Origin: Pseudomonas sp. VD-NE ins
Lineage (GTDB): Bacteria; Pseudomonadota; Gammaproteobacteria; Pseudomonadales; Pseudomonadaceae
Reading direction: 5' to 3'
Length of the DNA stretch: 64,000 nt
NCBI RefSeq assembly: GCF_031882575.1
Contig: NZ_CP134772.1
Location: 3,181,001 to 3,245,000, forward strand
Both the position numbers and the translations under genes were made by a program. Below are positions 1-9,067 of this stretch, in pieces (position 1 is the first letter of the stretch; every line of letters starts with the position of its first letter). The notes beneath the pieces are model-generated. The model made no database searches. It had not been told where the DNA came from and saw nothing but the letters and a program-made list of their open reading frames with translations.

Positions 1-665
1 ATCGGCGAGGCGATCAGATGGCTGGAGACTTGATCCGGTACGCCGAAGACCACTTGCAACACACCCTTGGGCAATCCTGCATCGTCGAGTGCACGCGCCA
101 AGGCCAGTGCTGTGGAGGGACTTTCCTCACCGGGTTTGAGGATGACGCTGCAACCAGCGGCCAGCGCTGCCGAGAGCTTGCGTGCCGGGGTAATGGCCGG
201 AAAATTCCACGGTGTGAATGCGGCCACTGGGCCGATGGCCTGGCGTTTGACCAGTTGCAACACGCCTGGACGGTTGGCCGGGACCACACGGCCATCGATA
301 CGCCGGGCGCTTTCGGCAAACCATTCGAAATACTCCGCCGCGCGAGTCACTTCATCGAGGCTTTCATTCAGCGGCTTGCCTTCCTCCAGGGTCATCTGCG
401 CGGCGATCTGCGGTGCACGTTCGAGGATCAGGTCGGCGGCACGCTTGAGGATTTTTGCGCGTTGGTCAGGCACGGTCTGGCGCCATTGCTCGAAGCTCAG
501 GCGAGTCACTTCCAAGGCGTGATCAAGATCGCCTGCGGTGGCGAGCGGGACGCGGCCGATTTCCCGGCCGGTTGCCGGGTTGACGACGGAGGCAGTATCG
601 CGCCCTTCGGCACTGATCCACTCACCACCGATGAAAAGATAAAGCGGGTCGTAGGAAGTCTTCAT
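1..665 (-). CDS. NAD(P)-dependent aldehyde dehydrogenase, partial (C-terminal part lies outside the window)
   Basis: The first 221 codons of an aldehyde dehydrogenase are present; the gene runs off the left edge. The protein begins MKTSYDPLYLFIGGEW and shows the N-terminal ALDH hallmarks: NPATG near residue 35, PWNFP with the catalytic Asn, and KPGEESP, which helps bind the cofactor. These are closest in style to the succinate-semialdehyde dehydrogenase (GabD) branch. The catalytic Cys lies beyond the edge, so the substrate cannot be judged. The ATG at 665 is the only good start near the alignment start. A LysR gene runs divergently 221 bases away and may regulate it. Family is certain, substrate is inference. 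Confidence 0.88.
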   Translation of the reverse strand, partial: MKTSYDPLYLFIGGEWISAEGRDTASVVNPATGREIGRVPLATAGDLDHALEVTRLSFEQWRQTVPDQRAKILKRAADLILERAPQIAAQMTLEEGKPLNESLDEVTRAAEYFEWFAESARRIDGRVVPANRPGVLQLVKRQAIGPVAAFTPWNFPAITPARKLSAALAAGCSVILKPGEESPSTALALARALDDAGLPKGVLQVVFGVPDQVSSHLIASP

Positions 666-886
666 GATGCGCCCTTCAGTTGGTTGTCAGAGATTCGTAA
701 GAAGCCCGGCGCCTGTTCAGGCGGCCTGTGCAACCAAGTCTATGGAAGGAGGGCCCATTGATTTAGACGGGCCAAAGGGAATCATTGTTGTCGCCAGAGG
801 TAATATCGAGTGTCGAGCCGAACGTGTAGCATCCGGAAAAAATGCGCGTTATCACGGGTGAGCGTCAGATCTACAGGAAGGTCGCG

Positions 887-1813
887 ATGGATAAGCTTTC
901 GAACATGTCGGTGTACATAAAGGTTGTCGAGATGGGCAGTTTCACGGCCGTGGCCAATCATCTGGATTCCACCGTCGGTAACGTCTCGCGTGCTGTATCG
1001 GCGCTGGAAAACGTGCTCGACGCACGCCTGTTGCAACGCTCGACCCGACGCCTGTCGGTCACCGATGCCGGGCGACGGTTTTATGAGCGCTGCACGAAAA
1101 TCCTCGCTGATCTGGAGAGTGCCGAAGCCGAAGCCAGCAATGCCGCGCTGGAGCCTCGGGGAACACTGCGGGTGCATTGCGTTCCTGGGCTGGCCCGGCA
1201 TCTGGTCACGGGGGCGGTGCTGGAGTACCGCCAGCAATTCCCGGAGGTGACGGTGGATTTATTGCTCTCGCAACGCATGCCAAACCTGTTGGAAGACCAA
1301 CTGGACGTCTCGATTCTGATCGCCCGAGCGCTACCCGATTCGGCGTATGTCAGCCAGAAAATCGGTGTCAGCCATTGTGTGTTGGTGGCGTCGCCAGATT
1401 ACCTGGCCAGTCATGCGGCCCCCGAGACGCCTGACGATCTGCGTGATCACCAGTGTCTGCTGTTGGGTACCGTCGACTATGTGCGGGACGAGTGGCAGTT
1501 GAAGAGCAAGGCGGGGGACGCGACATTTGTCCCGACAGGGGCAAGTTTCAGCGTTAACGATATGGATGCGATGGCACATGCCATTCGAGAGGGCGCGGGG
1601 ATTGGCTTGCTGGCCGGGTTTACGGCCATCGATGATTTACGTTCCGGCAAGCTAGTGAGGGTTTTGCCTGACTACCATACCTATGAGCGCAACGTGTATG
1701 CCGTCTATACCTCTCGGCAGTTCGTCGATGCGAAAATCACCCGGTTTATTGAAACGCTGAAAGATCGGGTTGGCAGTCAGCTGGCAGCCACGGCCCAAGC
1801 ACTGATCGATTGA
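887..1813 (+). CDS. LysR-family transcriptional regulator
   Basis: A 308-residue LysR regulator. The N-terminal winged helix spans about residues 1-60 (MDKLSNMSVYIKVVEMGSFT, then LLQRSTRRLSVTDAG), followed by a periplasmic-binding-like effector domain. The reading frame is open further upstream, but the ATG at 887 follows an AGGAAGG ribosome site and matches the usual family start. It belongs to the CrgA/DmlR-like branch by its MDKL start and STRRLSVT motif. It is divergent from the partial aldehyde dehydrogenase, the usual place for a LysR target. Effector unknown. Confidence 0.9.
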   Translation: MDKLSNMSVYIKVVEMGSFTAVANHLDSTVGNVSRAVSALENVLDARLLQRSTRRLSVTDAGRRFYERCTKILADLESAEAEASNAALEPRGTLRVHCVPGLARHLVTGAVLEYRQQFPEVTVDLLLSQRMPNLLEDQLDVSILIARALPDSAYVSQKIGVSHCVLVASPDYLASHAAPETPDDLRDHQCLLLGTVDYVRDEWQLKSKAGDATFVPTGASFSVNDMDAMAHAIREGAGIGLLAGFTAIDDLRSGKLVRVLPDYHTYERNVYAVYTSRQFVDAKITRFIETLKDRVGSQLAATAQALID

Positions 1814-1836
1814 AACGCCGCGGAGCAAAAAGGTAT

Positions 1837-1870
1837 TTGCGCCTCGATGAGACCACTCTCCGAGGCGCAA
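1837..1870. terminator. Hairpin between convergent LysR and DUF2790 genes
   Basis: A perfect 10-bp stem (TTGCGCCTCG and CGAGGCGCAA) with a 14-base loop that can itself pair GAG with CTC. It lies between two converging genes. There is no long T run on the plus side, so it may act as a bidirectional but weak terminator or an mRNA 3' end stabiliser. Confidence 0.55.
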
Positions 1871-1889
1871 TGATCGGCGAACAGCTGAC

Positions 1890-2141
1890 TTAGCCCTGGC
1901 TGCAACGGCCCATGACGTTATAGGCCAGTACGTGGCGTTTGCCTTGCGAATCCTGGTAGGTCATGTGCGTCGGTACCACTGCGCAAACATCCGGCACCGG
2001 GTCTTCAGAGATGACCTTGGCGACATCCAGGTGGGTACCGTAGCGATATTGCTCGACCTGTTTAGTCGATGCAGAACCGTCCTGTGCTGCTACCACAGAG
2101 CTGAAGCCCAAGAGTGCGACGATGATCATTGCCGTTTTCAT
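1890..2141 (-). CDS. Small secreted DUF2790 protein
   Basis: An 83-residue protein with a short signal peptide (MKTAMIIVALLGFSSVVAAQ) and a mature domain holding EQYRYGTHLDVAKVIS and a Cys near DVCAVV plus a C-terminal Cys, features of the DUF2790 family that is common in Pseudomonas. The frame is open upstream, but the ATG at 2141 has AGGAAAT just before it and begins a clean signal peptide. Function is unknown. It is probably periplasmic and the two cysteines could form a disulphide. It is transcribed alone. Confidence 0.85.
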   Translation of the reverse strand: MKTAMIIVALLGFSSVVAAQDGSASTKQVEQYRYGTHLDVAKVISEDPVPDVCAVVPTHMTYQDSQGKRHVLAYNVMGRCSQG

Positions 2142-2409
2142 GATGTGATTTCCTAAAGTAAGTGTGATGTTGCTGGCAGGACGAACTTTAGGCTTGAGGG
2201 TTTTGCGCAAACAGACGCGAATCCAGGAAAGACTTTTATCAATTCCAAACACAATCGTCAGGTGTCTGACGTTATGGCGTTTTAGCTGTGACCGTTCGCT
2301 TCTGCGACGCCGCCACAATTAGCGGAAATGTATCCATTACAATTTTTTGAATGTATTGGATGATCGATCTTACGATTGTGCTCAAGACTTCTCTGGCGCG
2401 AGGCTCACC

Positions 2410-3006
2410 ATGCACATAGCCATTCTTACCTTCGAAGGTTTCAACGAACTCGATTCGCTCATTTCCTTTGGCGTTCTCAACCGGGTTCAACAGCCTGGTT
2501 GGCGAGTATCTATCGCCAGCCCCACAGATAAGGTGCTGTCGATGAACGGCTTGAGGATAGAGGCGCAGGCATCAATAGAGGATGCCTGCGACGCGGATGC
2601 AGTGCTGGTGGGTAGTGGGCGATTAACGCGGGATGTCGTCGCAGACGATGCGCTAATGTCTAGACTTAAAATCGATCCAGCTCGCCAACTTCTGGGCGCC
2701 CAATGCTCGGGCACACTCATACTGGCAAAGCTCGGCCTGCTGGATGAGGTCCCGGCTTGCACGGATCTCATCACCAAGCCATGGGTTGAAGAAGCGGGGG
2801 TTGCGGTACTCGATCAGCCATTCGTAGCCAAGGGCAATGTCGCAACCGCTGGCGGTTGCCTGGCTTCGCAGTATCTGGCCGCCTGGTTCATTTCCCGTCT
2901 AGCGGGTGTAGAGGCTGCGCGCAGGGCACTTCATTACGTTGCCCCGGTGGGGGAGAAGGATCTGTATGTAGAGCGTGCGATGACGAACATTTCTCGGTTT
3001 CTTTAA
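2410..3006 (+). CDS. DJ-1/PfpI family protein
   Basis: A 198-residue single-domain protein of the DJ-1/PfpI class I glutamine-amidotransferase-like superfamily. It starts MHIAILTFEGFNELDS and carries the nucleophile elbow GAQCSGT around residue 100, with Cys as the reactive residue. There is no helix-turn-helix, so it is not a GlxA regulator. Family members include glyoxalases, isocyanide hydratases and chaperone-like proteins; the sequence alone does not separate these. The frame is open upstream but the ATG at 2410 matches the family start and follows GCGAGG. It is monocistronic and converges on a GlxA regulator. Confidence 0.85.
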   Translation: MHIAILTFEGFNELDSLISFGVLNRVQQPGWRVSIASPTDKVLSMNGLRIEAQASIEDACDADAVLVGSGRLTRDVVADDALMSRLKIDPARQLLGAQCSGTLILAKLGLLDEVPACTDLITKPWVEEAGVAVLDQPFVAKGNVATAGGCLASQYLAAWFISRLAGVEAARRALHYVAPVGEKDLYVERAMTNISRFL

Positions 3007-3184
3007 GCCGACTACTGCTGCTAATGCATATGAGAAACTCAGTCTCGTCGAGTAATCCGGTCGTGTACTCAGACTCACCTGATAGACGACCGCTTACGAG
3101 ATACTTAATTTGTCTCCGGGTTCCCTGCATTCTGGGCAAACGTATGGGGGAGCTGGCTTGATAAGCAGCCTGCGTGCTATCACC

Positions 3185-4165
3185 TTAGCCATCAACCTCA
3201 ATGCCCCCAGTCCAACCAGCCACAACCCGCCGCGCGTCGCGGCGTACTGCCTGTGGAGGCACGCCGAAACCTCGGATGAAGGCTTCCCGCATGTGGCGGC
3301 GATCACGAAAGCCGGATTCGCTGGCGATGACATCAAGGGAGAGTCGGCTCTGCTCAATCATCAAACGGGCGGCCTCCAGGCGAAGTCCTTCGATGGCTTT
3401 GGCTGGGGGGTGTCCGGTTTCGGCAGTGAAAACACGGGTGAACTGGCGAGGGCTCAGGTGTGCCACGTCGGCCAGTTCCTCGACCCCGAGCGGTCGGTTC
3501 AGGTTCTGCCGTGCATAGTTCAAAGCGCTTTGGATGCGGTCGGACTTGGGCGCGAGGCCAAGCATTTCCGAATGCTGTGACTGGCCGCCGGATCGGTACT
3601 GGTGCATCACCAGTTTGTGCGCTACCGAGCGGGCAATATCGGCCCCCAGATCCTTCTCCACCATGCCGACAGCAAGATCCAGTCCTGCCGTCATGCCAGC
3701 CGAGGTCCAGATGGGGCCGTCGACGATATAGATGCGGTCGACCTCGACGATGATCTCCGGATGTTGCTTCTGCAGAATCTGGGCATAGGCCCAATGGGTC
3801 GTGGCTCGCCGCCCGGCCAGCAACCCCGACTCAGCAAGGATGAAACCGCCCGTACAGATGCCGACGGTGCGCCGTGCCTGACTGCCGGCTTGGCGTACGA
3901 AATCGAGCACAGCGGAGCTTGTATCATTCTTCAAGGGATCGTTGACCCCGACAACGATCCAGGTATCGGCCAGCCGTGGAGCCTGAAGTGGTCGGGTTTC
4001 CATGACAAGTCCCAGCGAAGAACGCACCATGCCGCCGTCCGGTGAGAAATTCTCGACGCTGTAAAAAGGCTCTTCCGCGACCTGGTTGGCGAACTCGAAA
4101 ACGGTTTGGGTCGCCAGGGAGAGCACCTGAAAGCCATCGGTGAGCAAGTAGCCGATGCGATGCAT
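3185..4165 (-). CDS. GlxA-family transcriptional regulator (DJ-1 domain plus AraC HTH)
   Basis: A 326-residue regulator. Residues about 1-180 form a DJ-1/PfpI domain with the elbow GICTGGF, and about 215-315 form an AraC double helix-turn-helix (LSPRQFTRVFTAETGHPP, then SGFRDRRHMREAF). Such proteins act as cytoplasmic activators. It is divergent from an SDR oxidoreductase gene with 106 bases between, so that gene is the likely target. The start at 4165 gives the standard MHRIGYLLTDGFQVLS opening. Confidence 0.9.
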   Translation of the reverse strand: MHRIGYLLTDGFQVLSLATQTVFEFANQVAEEPFYSVENFSPDGGMVRSSLGLVMETRPLQAPRLADTWIVVGVNDPLKNDTSSAVLDFVRQAGSQARRTVGICTGGFILAESGLLAGRRATTHWAYAQILQKQHPEIIVEVDRIYIVDGPIWTSAGMTAGLDLAVGMVEKDLGADIARSVAHKLVMHQYRSGGQSQHSEMLGLAPKSDRIQSALNYARQNLNRPLGVEELADVAHLSPRQFTRVFTAETGHPPAKAIEGLRLEAARLMIEQSRLSLDVIASESGFRDRRHMREAFIRGFGVPPQAVRRDARRVVAGWTGGIEVDG

Positions 4166-4271
4166 GATTTATTCTCGGTTGTCCTGAATCACTACCTTAT
4201 ACGTCATTTGAGATATCGCCAAGCCGCCGCATTCTGTCCTCCAGTTCTTCCCATAACACTGGAGATTCGAA

Positions 4272-5066
4272 ATGACTCAATCCCGTCTCGGTATCGCAAT
4301 GATCACGGGTGCTTCGTCCGGTATAGGTGCCATTTATGCTGAGCGCCTGGCCCGCCGTGGTCATGACCTGATTCTGGTCGCGAGAAATCGTGACCGCCTG
4401 ACTGTCTTGGCAAAGCGCCTGAGTGAAGAAACCGACCGCCACATTGAGATCGTGGTGGCCGACCTGTCTGACAGAGCCGACCTGGCGCGGGTCGAAGAGC
4501 GGCTCAGGACAGACGCAAACATTTGCCTGCTCGTGAACAATGCCGGGGTTGGAGCAACACAACCCCTGCTTGAGTCGAACATCGACAAACTCGAAGAGTT
4601 GCTCACGCTCAACGTGAACGTGCTGACGCGATTGACTTATGCTGTCGTTCCAGGCTTCGTCGCCCGTGGTGGCGGTATGCTGATAAACATCGCCTCGATT
4701 GTTGCCATTGCCCCGGAAGTGCTGAACGGCGTTTACGGCGGCTCCAAAGCATTCGTCCTCGCGTTCAGCCAATCTTTGCGTCATGAACTGGCGGACAAAA
4801 ATATCAGAGTCCAGGTGGTACTGCCCGGCGCGACGGCCACGGAGTTCTGGAGCGTGGCCGGAACACCACTGGCGCACCTGCCGGAGAATATCGTGATGAG
4901 CGCGGACAATATGGTGGACGCTGCACTGTCCGGGCTTGATCAAGGCGAGTTCGTCACCATCCCGGCACTGCCGGAAATAGCCGACTTGAATGCCTACGAG
5001 GCGGCACGTCAGAAGTTGATGCCCAATTTGTCGCTCAGTGCACCAGCTGAGCGCTATCGCAACTGA
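4272..5066 (+). CDS. Short-chain dehydrogenase/reductase
   Basis: A 264-residue classical-type SDR. It has the nucleotide motif TGASSGIG near residue 12, NNAGVG near residue 90, an active-site Ser in INIASIV and the catalytic YGGSK (Tyr-x-x-x-Lys). An Arg in VARNRDRL after the second strand suggests preference for NADP(H). The family covers many alcohol, ketone and acyl reductases, so the substrate is unknown. The divergent GlxA regulator is the likely controller. A strong hairpin follows the stop. Confidence 0.88.
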   Translation: MTQSRLGIAMITGASSGIGAIYAERLARRGHDLILVARNRDRLTVLAKRLSEETDRHIEIVVADLSDRADLARVEERLRTDANICLLVNNAGVGATQPLLESNIDKLEELLTLNVNVLTRLTYAVVPGFVARGGGMLINIASIVAIAPEVLNGVYGGSKAFVLAFSQSLRHELADKNIRVQVVLPGATATEFWSVAGTPLAHLPENIVMSADNMVDAALSGLDQGEFVTIPALPEIADLNAYEAARQKLMPNLSLSAPAERYRN

Positions 5067-5093
5067 TGCTTGAGGCAGGTATTGAAGTAAAAG

Positions 5094-5121
5094 AGTGCGG
5101 GCTCGTTGGCGAGCCCGCACT
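5094..5121. terminator. Strong hairpin after the SDR gene
   Basis: A perfect 12-bp GC-rich stem (AGTGCGGGCTCG and CGAGCCCGCACT) with loop TTGG, 27 bases after the SDR stop. The T tract is short, so termination is inferred mainly from stem stability and position. Confidence 0.65.
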
Positions 5122-5135
5122 GCTATTCGGGTATA

Positions 5136-5160
5136 TCCACCGACCGCTTTTGGCCGGTAG
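5136..5160 (+). repeat. Dispersed intergenic repeat, copy 1
   Basis: Contains CCACCGACCGCTTTTGGCCG. It shares the core CCGCTTTTGGCCG with five other intergenic sites in the window (46132, 53359, 54295, 55011, 55749). This copy diverges after GGCC (GGTAG rather than GATT). Confidence 0.55.
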
Positions 5161-5299
5161 CGGTCGCTTGTGAGCGTACGTGATGCGGCTAAAGAATATT
5201 TCAGCGCGATTTTAGGAACAGTCTGATAGGAAAACTCTTGATGAGTCCTGAGAATGGGGGTGAGACCTCTGATAATGCCCTCGTCGAAGGATTAAGCCG

Positions 5300-5524
5300 A
5301 TGAAACCTCTGCGTGACCTTCAAAATCTTCAGCTAAGACTGGTTGAGTCTGCCTCTGTGAACGAAAGCTGCGCCGCTGACCTGTTAAGCATTCTGCAAAA
5401 ACTGACGAACAAGGAGGCGAACAGCGTCGTTGAGATAATCGGCTTACTGCAGCATGAGGCAGCAATGCTTCAGCAACTATCGAGAGACTTGACGCTTCAA
5501 CGCTATAAAACAATGTTTGGCTAA
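5300..5524 (+). CDS. Small hypothetical protein
   Basis: A 74-residue protein, MKPLRDLQNLQLRLV..., rich in Leu, Gln and Glu and likely all helical (heptad-like runs such as LQNLQLRL and LLQHEAAMLQQL). There is no signal peptide, membrane segment or recognised domain. A GAAGGA ribosome site stands nine bases before the ATG, and the gene has its own spacer on both sides, which argues for a real gene. Function unknown. Confidence 0.6.
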   Translation: MKPLRDLQNLQLRLVESASVNESCAADLLSILQKLTNKEANSVVEIIGLLQHEAAMLQQLSRDLTLQRYKTMFG

Positions 5525-5679
5525 CGACTTGCCGACCCGAGCAGCGCATCGCGAGCACTCTTGGATGGAGTTCCGCAAAGCGCAGGGAGAGGTTTTCACC
5601 GCTGTATACGCCATACAGCCGTAGCAAAGCGGTGCTTGTACGATGTCCTATCTCAAGGTATTACTACGTCTCCCACAAA

Positions 5680-5687
5680 AAAAATAA
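5680..5687 (+). promoter_or_regulatory. Crc/Hfq-type CA motif before the gluconolactonase start
   Basis: AAAAATAA fits AAnAAnAA and lies within an A-rich run just ahead of the CGGAGAT ribosome site at 5693. In Pseudomonas such motifs bind Hfq/Crc and block translation when preferred carbon sources are present. Confidence 0.45.
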
Positions 5688-5705
5688 AACCACGGAGATC
5701 GCTAC

Positions 5706-6827
5706 ATGGACTCATCCCTGTCCGCCAATGCTGAAAGCCTTGACCCAGCGAAAGGCGACACCCGCCGCAGTTTCCTGAAAAAGTCCCTCGCCGTTTCCGC
5801 CACGCTCGCCACCGTCGGCAGTTCCGCGCTAACCCGACTCGCCGAGGCTGCCGAACCCTTGAGTCAGCGCTACCCTGATCCACTGATTCACATCCTCGAC
5901 GACAGCTTCCTCGAACTACGTGTTTTCAACGCCAGTGTTGAAAAACTTGCCACCGGTATGCGCTGGGCCGAAGGACCGGTATGGGTTGGTGATGGCCGCT
6001 ATTTGCTCGTCAGCGACATCCCCAATAATCGCATCATGCGCTGGGACGAAATCACTGACACCTTCAGCGTGTACCGCGAACACTCGAACTTCTCCAACGG
6101 CATGTGCCGGGATCGCCAAGGGCGTCTGATTGTCTGCGAAGGCTCCACCACCACCAGCGAAGGCCGCCGCATCACGCGCACTGAATCCAATGGCACGATC
6201 ACCGTGCTGGCCGACAGCTTCGACGGCAAGCCTTTCAACTCGCCCAACGACATCGTCTGCAAAAGTGACGGATCGATCTGGTTCACCGACCCACCATTCC
6301 AGACCAGCAACAACTACGAAGGCCACAAAATCACCCCGAGCCAACCCCATGCCGTGTACCGCATCGACGGCGAAAGCAAAAAAGTCACCCGGGTCATCGA
6401 CGACCTCAACGGCCCCAACGGCCTGTGCTTTTCGCCCGATGAAAAAACCCTTTACGTCGTTGAAGGTCGCGCCAAACCCAATCGCCTGATCTGGGCGATC
6501 GCCGTAAAGGACGACGGCACACTGGGCGAACGTCGCAAGCACATCGAAGGGCTGGAGTATGCCGCGATCGACGGCATCAAATGCGATGAAGCGGGCAACC
6601 TGTGGTGCGGCTGGGGCGGCAATGGTGATCCCAAGGCCGACCTGGAAAAACTCGACGGCGTGCGCGTTTTCAATCCGGAGGGCAAGGCCATCGGGCACAT
6701 TTCCCTACCGGAACGTTGCCCGAACTTGTGCTTTGGGGGACGCGAAGGGAATCGGCTGTTCATGGCCAGCAGTCACTCGATCTACTCACTGTTTGTGAAT
6801 ACTCGCGGGACTACGTTTGCGCTGTAA
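5706..6827 (+). CDS. Tat-exported SMP-30/gluconolactonase family protein
   Basis: A 373-residue six-bladed beta-propeller of the SMP-30/gluconolactonase/LRE family. The N terminus carries a twin-arginine signal (TRRSFLKKS, residues 17-25, then a hydrophobic stretch ending AEAAEP), so it is probably periplasmic. Family markers include AEGPVWV near residue 80, FNSPNDIVC with metal-ligand Asn and Asp, and FSPDEKTLYVVE. The expected reaction is hydrolysis of a sugar lactone to its aldonic acid; the exact lactone is not shown. It is monocistronic with an A-rich Crc-like leader and a hairpin after the stop. Confidence 0.88.
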   Translation: MDSSLSANAESLDPAKGDTRRSFLKKSLAVSATLATVGSSALTRLAEAAEPLSQRYPDPLIHILDDSFLELRVFNASVEKLATGMRWAEGPVWVGDGRYLLVSDIPNNRIMRWDEITDTFSVYREHSNFSNGMCRDRQGRLIVCEGSTTTSEGRRITRTESNGTITVLADSFDGKPFNSPNDIVCKSDGSIWFTDPPFQTSNNYEGHKITPSQPHAVYRIDGESKKVTRVIDDLNGPNGLCFSPDEKTLYVVEGRAKPNRLIWAIAVKDDGTLGERRKHIEGLEYAAIDGIKCDEAGNLWCGWGGNGDPKADLEKLDGVRVFNPEGKAIGHISLPERCPNLCFGGREGNRLFMASSHSIYSLFVNTRGTTFAL

Positions 6828-6835
6828 AAATAGCC

Positions 6836-6861
6836 TGCAGCGCATCTGAGGATGCGCTGCA
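6836..6861. terminator. Bidirectional hairpin between convergent genes
   Basis: A perfect 11-bp stem (TGCAGCGCATC and its complement) with a four-base loop, 9 bases after the gluconolactonase stop and 22 bases past the convergent DUF1206 stop. A short TTTCC follows. Confidence 0.65.
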
Positions 6862-6882
6862 TTTCCGGCTGTTTATGAAACC

Positions 6883-7695
6883 CTACGGTTTGGAGACGCC
6901 CGGCACATCCATGTTGATCTTGCGCCAGAACGCTTCAGAAAAACTGTAAACCGAGAAGGCAATCAACCCCAGGGCCATCAACATCAAAATCAGCCAACCC
7001 GCCGGAAGATTCTGCAGCGCATCGAGCGCCTCTTTCAGACCCGGTGGATCCACGGCTTGATAGGTGGAACCGCTGATTGCCAGGAGCAATGCAATCTCTA
7101 TAAACACCACTCCGCGAGCGATCAGACCAAACCGGGAGACAGGGCGGACGTAGCGCATGACTTCTTCGTCGGCCTCAAAATACCTTTCGAACGACGCTTT
7201 CCAGCCCTTGATGAGGTGAGCAATGCCGACACCGAGCGGAACGAGAGCGATCACATACACCAACACATTCGAGTATTCCCACGACAAGAGATGTGCTAGC
7301 CAATCTTTGGTTTGCCCGCCGGTATTTCCCGAGCTTCGAATGCCGCTTACGAGCAGGCCCAATGCAAAAAACGCCAGAGCCCCGTTGACCAGACCTCCTG
7401 CCAGCAGGCCGGCACGAATCACCAGACCTTTGAGTTGTTTGCCGTGATGATCGACATCACGCGTAGCTTGCAAGACACGCCAAGCCGCAAAGGCGAGCAG
7501 ACCCGCCACCACCAACCCAACTAAAAAATAGCCGAATGGCTGGCCTAGCAAGGCCTCCAGACTCTTGTGGCTGTCCTTGGGTCGGGTCGAATCCCGGGCG
7601 GCGAGCAATGCGAAGATACCAATGATCAAATACAGCACTCCGCGAGCGGCGTATCCGCCCCGGGCAAGTATTACAAGGCTGTGTTGCGCGGACAT
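6883..7695 (-). CDS. DUF1206 integral membrane protein
   Basis: A 270-residue membrane protein built of three related units, each with a pair of hydrophobic segments and an ARGG- or ARGV-type entry (ILARGGYAARGVLYLIIG, VIRAGLLAGGLVNG, LIARGVVFIEIALL). This is the layout of the DUF1206 family. The ATG at 7695 follows AGGAAT and fits the family start MSAQHSL. Function is unknown. The gene stands alone between an aminotransferase gene on the same strand and a convergent lactonase. Confidence 0.85.
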   Translation of the reverse strand: MSAQHSLVILARGGYAARGVLYLIIGIFALLAARDSTRPKDSHKSLEALLGQPFGYFLVGLVVAGLLAFAAWRVLQATRDVDHHGKQLKGLVIRAGLLAGGLVNGALAFFALGLLVSGIRSSGNTGGQTKDWLAHLLSWEYSNVLVYVIALVPLGVGIAHLIKGWKASFERYFEADEEVMRYVRPVSRFGLIARGVVFIEIALLLAISGSTYQAVDPPGLKEALDALQNLPAGWLILMLMALGLIAFSVYSFSEAFWRKINMDVPGVSKP

Positions 7696-7806
7696 GGGGT
7701 GTATTCCTGAAAGGTCATAGGAGAGCAGACCCTTCTTGCCAGGAGGGGTTCTATTTCGCCTTCCTGGCACTCAAACGTTCGTTATGTGTTGCGGGCAGAG
7801 GAGGGC

Positions 7807-8940
7807 TTACTCAACCATCACCTCATCCAGTGCCTGCTCCAGCAGGTTGACCGTGCGCTCGAGATTCTGCAGCTTCTCCAGCCCGAACAGCCCGAGGCGG
7901 AAGGTCTGGAAGTCGGCCGGTTCGTCGCATTGCAACGGCACGCCGGCAGCGATCTGCAGGCCGTGTTCGGCAAATTTCCTGCCGTTCTTGATGTCGGCAT
8001 CATCGGTGTAACTCACCACGACGCCGGGGGCCTGAAAGCCGACTGCAGCGACGCTTTTGAAGCCTTTGCCGGTCAACAGGGCGCGCACCCGATCACCCAG
8101 CGCCTGTTGTTCATCGCGAACCTTGTCGAACCCGTACGCTTGCGTCTCTTTCATCACGTCGTTGAACCGCGCGAGGGAATCGCTGGGCATGGTCGCGTGA
8201 TAGGCATGTCCGCCCTGTTCGTAGGCCTGCATGATTTGCAGCCACTTTTTCAGGTCGCAGGCGAAGCTGCTGCTTTGCGTCTGTTCGATGCGCTCGAGCG
8301 CCGCAGCACTGAACATCACCAGAGCGCAGCAAGGGGAGGCGCTCCAGCCTTTTTGCGGGGCACTGATCAGCAGGTCGACGGCGCATTGGTGCATATCCAC
8401 CCAAATCGTGCCGGAGGCGATGCAGTCCAGCACGAACAGACCACCCACTGCATGCACGGCGTTACCGACCGCGCGCAGGTACTCGTCGGGCAGGAGGATC
8501 CCGGATGAGGTTTCCACGTGGGGGGCGAAGACCACTTTCGGCTTCTGCGCCGCAATGGCTGCCAGCACTTCGTCCAGAGGTGGCGGGGCGTAGGCTGCCT
8601 GGCGACCCGTCTCGATCGGCCGGGCTTTTAACACCGTGGTGGCCGCCGGGATGTTGCCCATCTCAAGGATCTGGCTCCAGCGATAACTGAACCAGCCGTT
8701 GCGTATCACCAGACATTGCTGGCCGGTGGCGAACTGCCGTGCCACCGCTTCCATGCCGAACGTGCCGCTGCCCGGAACCACCGCCACGGCCTCGGCGTGG
8801 TAGACCTGTTTCAGGGTCGTGGAAATGTTCTTCATCACGCCTTGAAAGGACTGCGACATGTGGTTCAGCGAGCGGTCGGTGTAGACCACGGAATACTCGA
8901 CCAATCCCTCGGGATCGATGCTCGGATAGAGCTTTGACAT
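7807..8940 (-). CDS. Class V (alanine-glyoxylate type) aminotransferase
   Basis: A 377-residue fold-type I PLP enzyme of the serine-pyruvate/alanine-glyoxylate aminotransferase family. It shows PGSGTFGMEA (about 56-65) in the phosphate-binding region, DCIASG with PLP-ring Asp172, and SAPQKGWS with the Schiff-base Lys197. The frame is open further upstream, but AAGGAG lies just before the ATG at 8940 and the first residues MSKLYPSIDPEG are family-like. The substrate is not determined. The gene diverges from a dTMP-kinase-like gene with 127 bases between. Confidence 0.88.
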   Translation of the reverse strand: MSKLYPSIDPEGLVEYSVVYTDRSLNHMSQSFQGVMKNISTTLKQVYHAEAVAVVPGSGTFGMEAVARQFATGQQCLVIRNGWFSYRWSQILEMGNIPAATTVLKARPIETGRQAAYAPPPLDEVLAAIAAQKPKVVFAPHVETSSGILLPDEYLRAVGNAVHAVGGLFVLDCIASGTIWVDMHQCAVDLLISAPQKGWSASPCCALVMFSAAALERIEQTQSSSFACDLKKWLQIMQAYEQGGHAYHATMPSDSLARFNDVMKETQAYGFDKVRDEQQALGDRVRALLTGKGFKSVAAVGFQAPGVVVSYTDDADIKNGRKFAEHGLQIAAGVPLQCDEPADFQTFRLGLFGLEKLQNLERTVNLLEQALDEVMVE

Positions 8941-9067
8941 GGTGACTCCTTCGGCAGAGAGGTAAACATCTTTGGCAAGCAAGTGTAGGCAAAGGGCAGG
9001 GATCAGCTCATCGAAATGCGCAAATGAGGTTAGAGTGCTCGGCAATGTCTCTATCGTTGCGTGAACC

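Noticed and set aside
3094..3192. 32-codon minus-strand ORF with CPEC overlapping the GlxA stop
   Set aside because: Only one Cys pair, a doubtful ribosome site and no second metal motif; probably chance.
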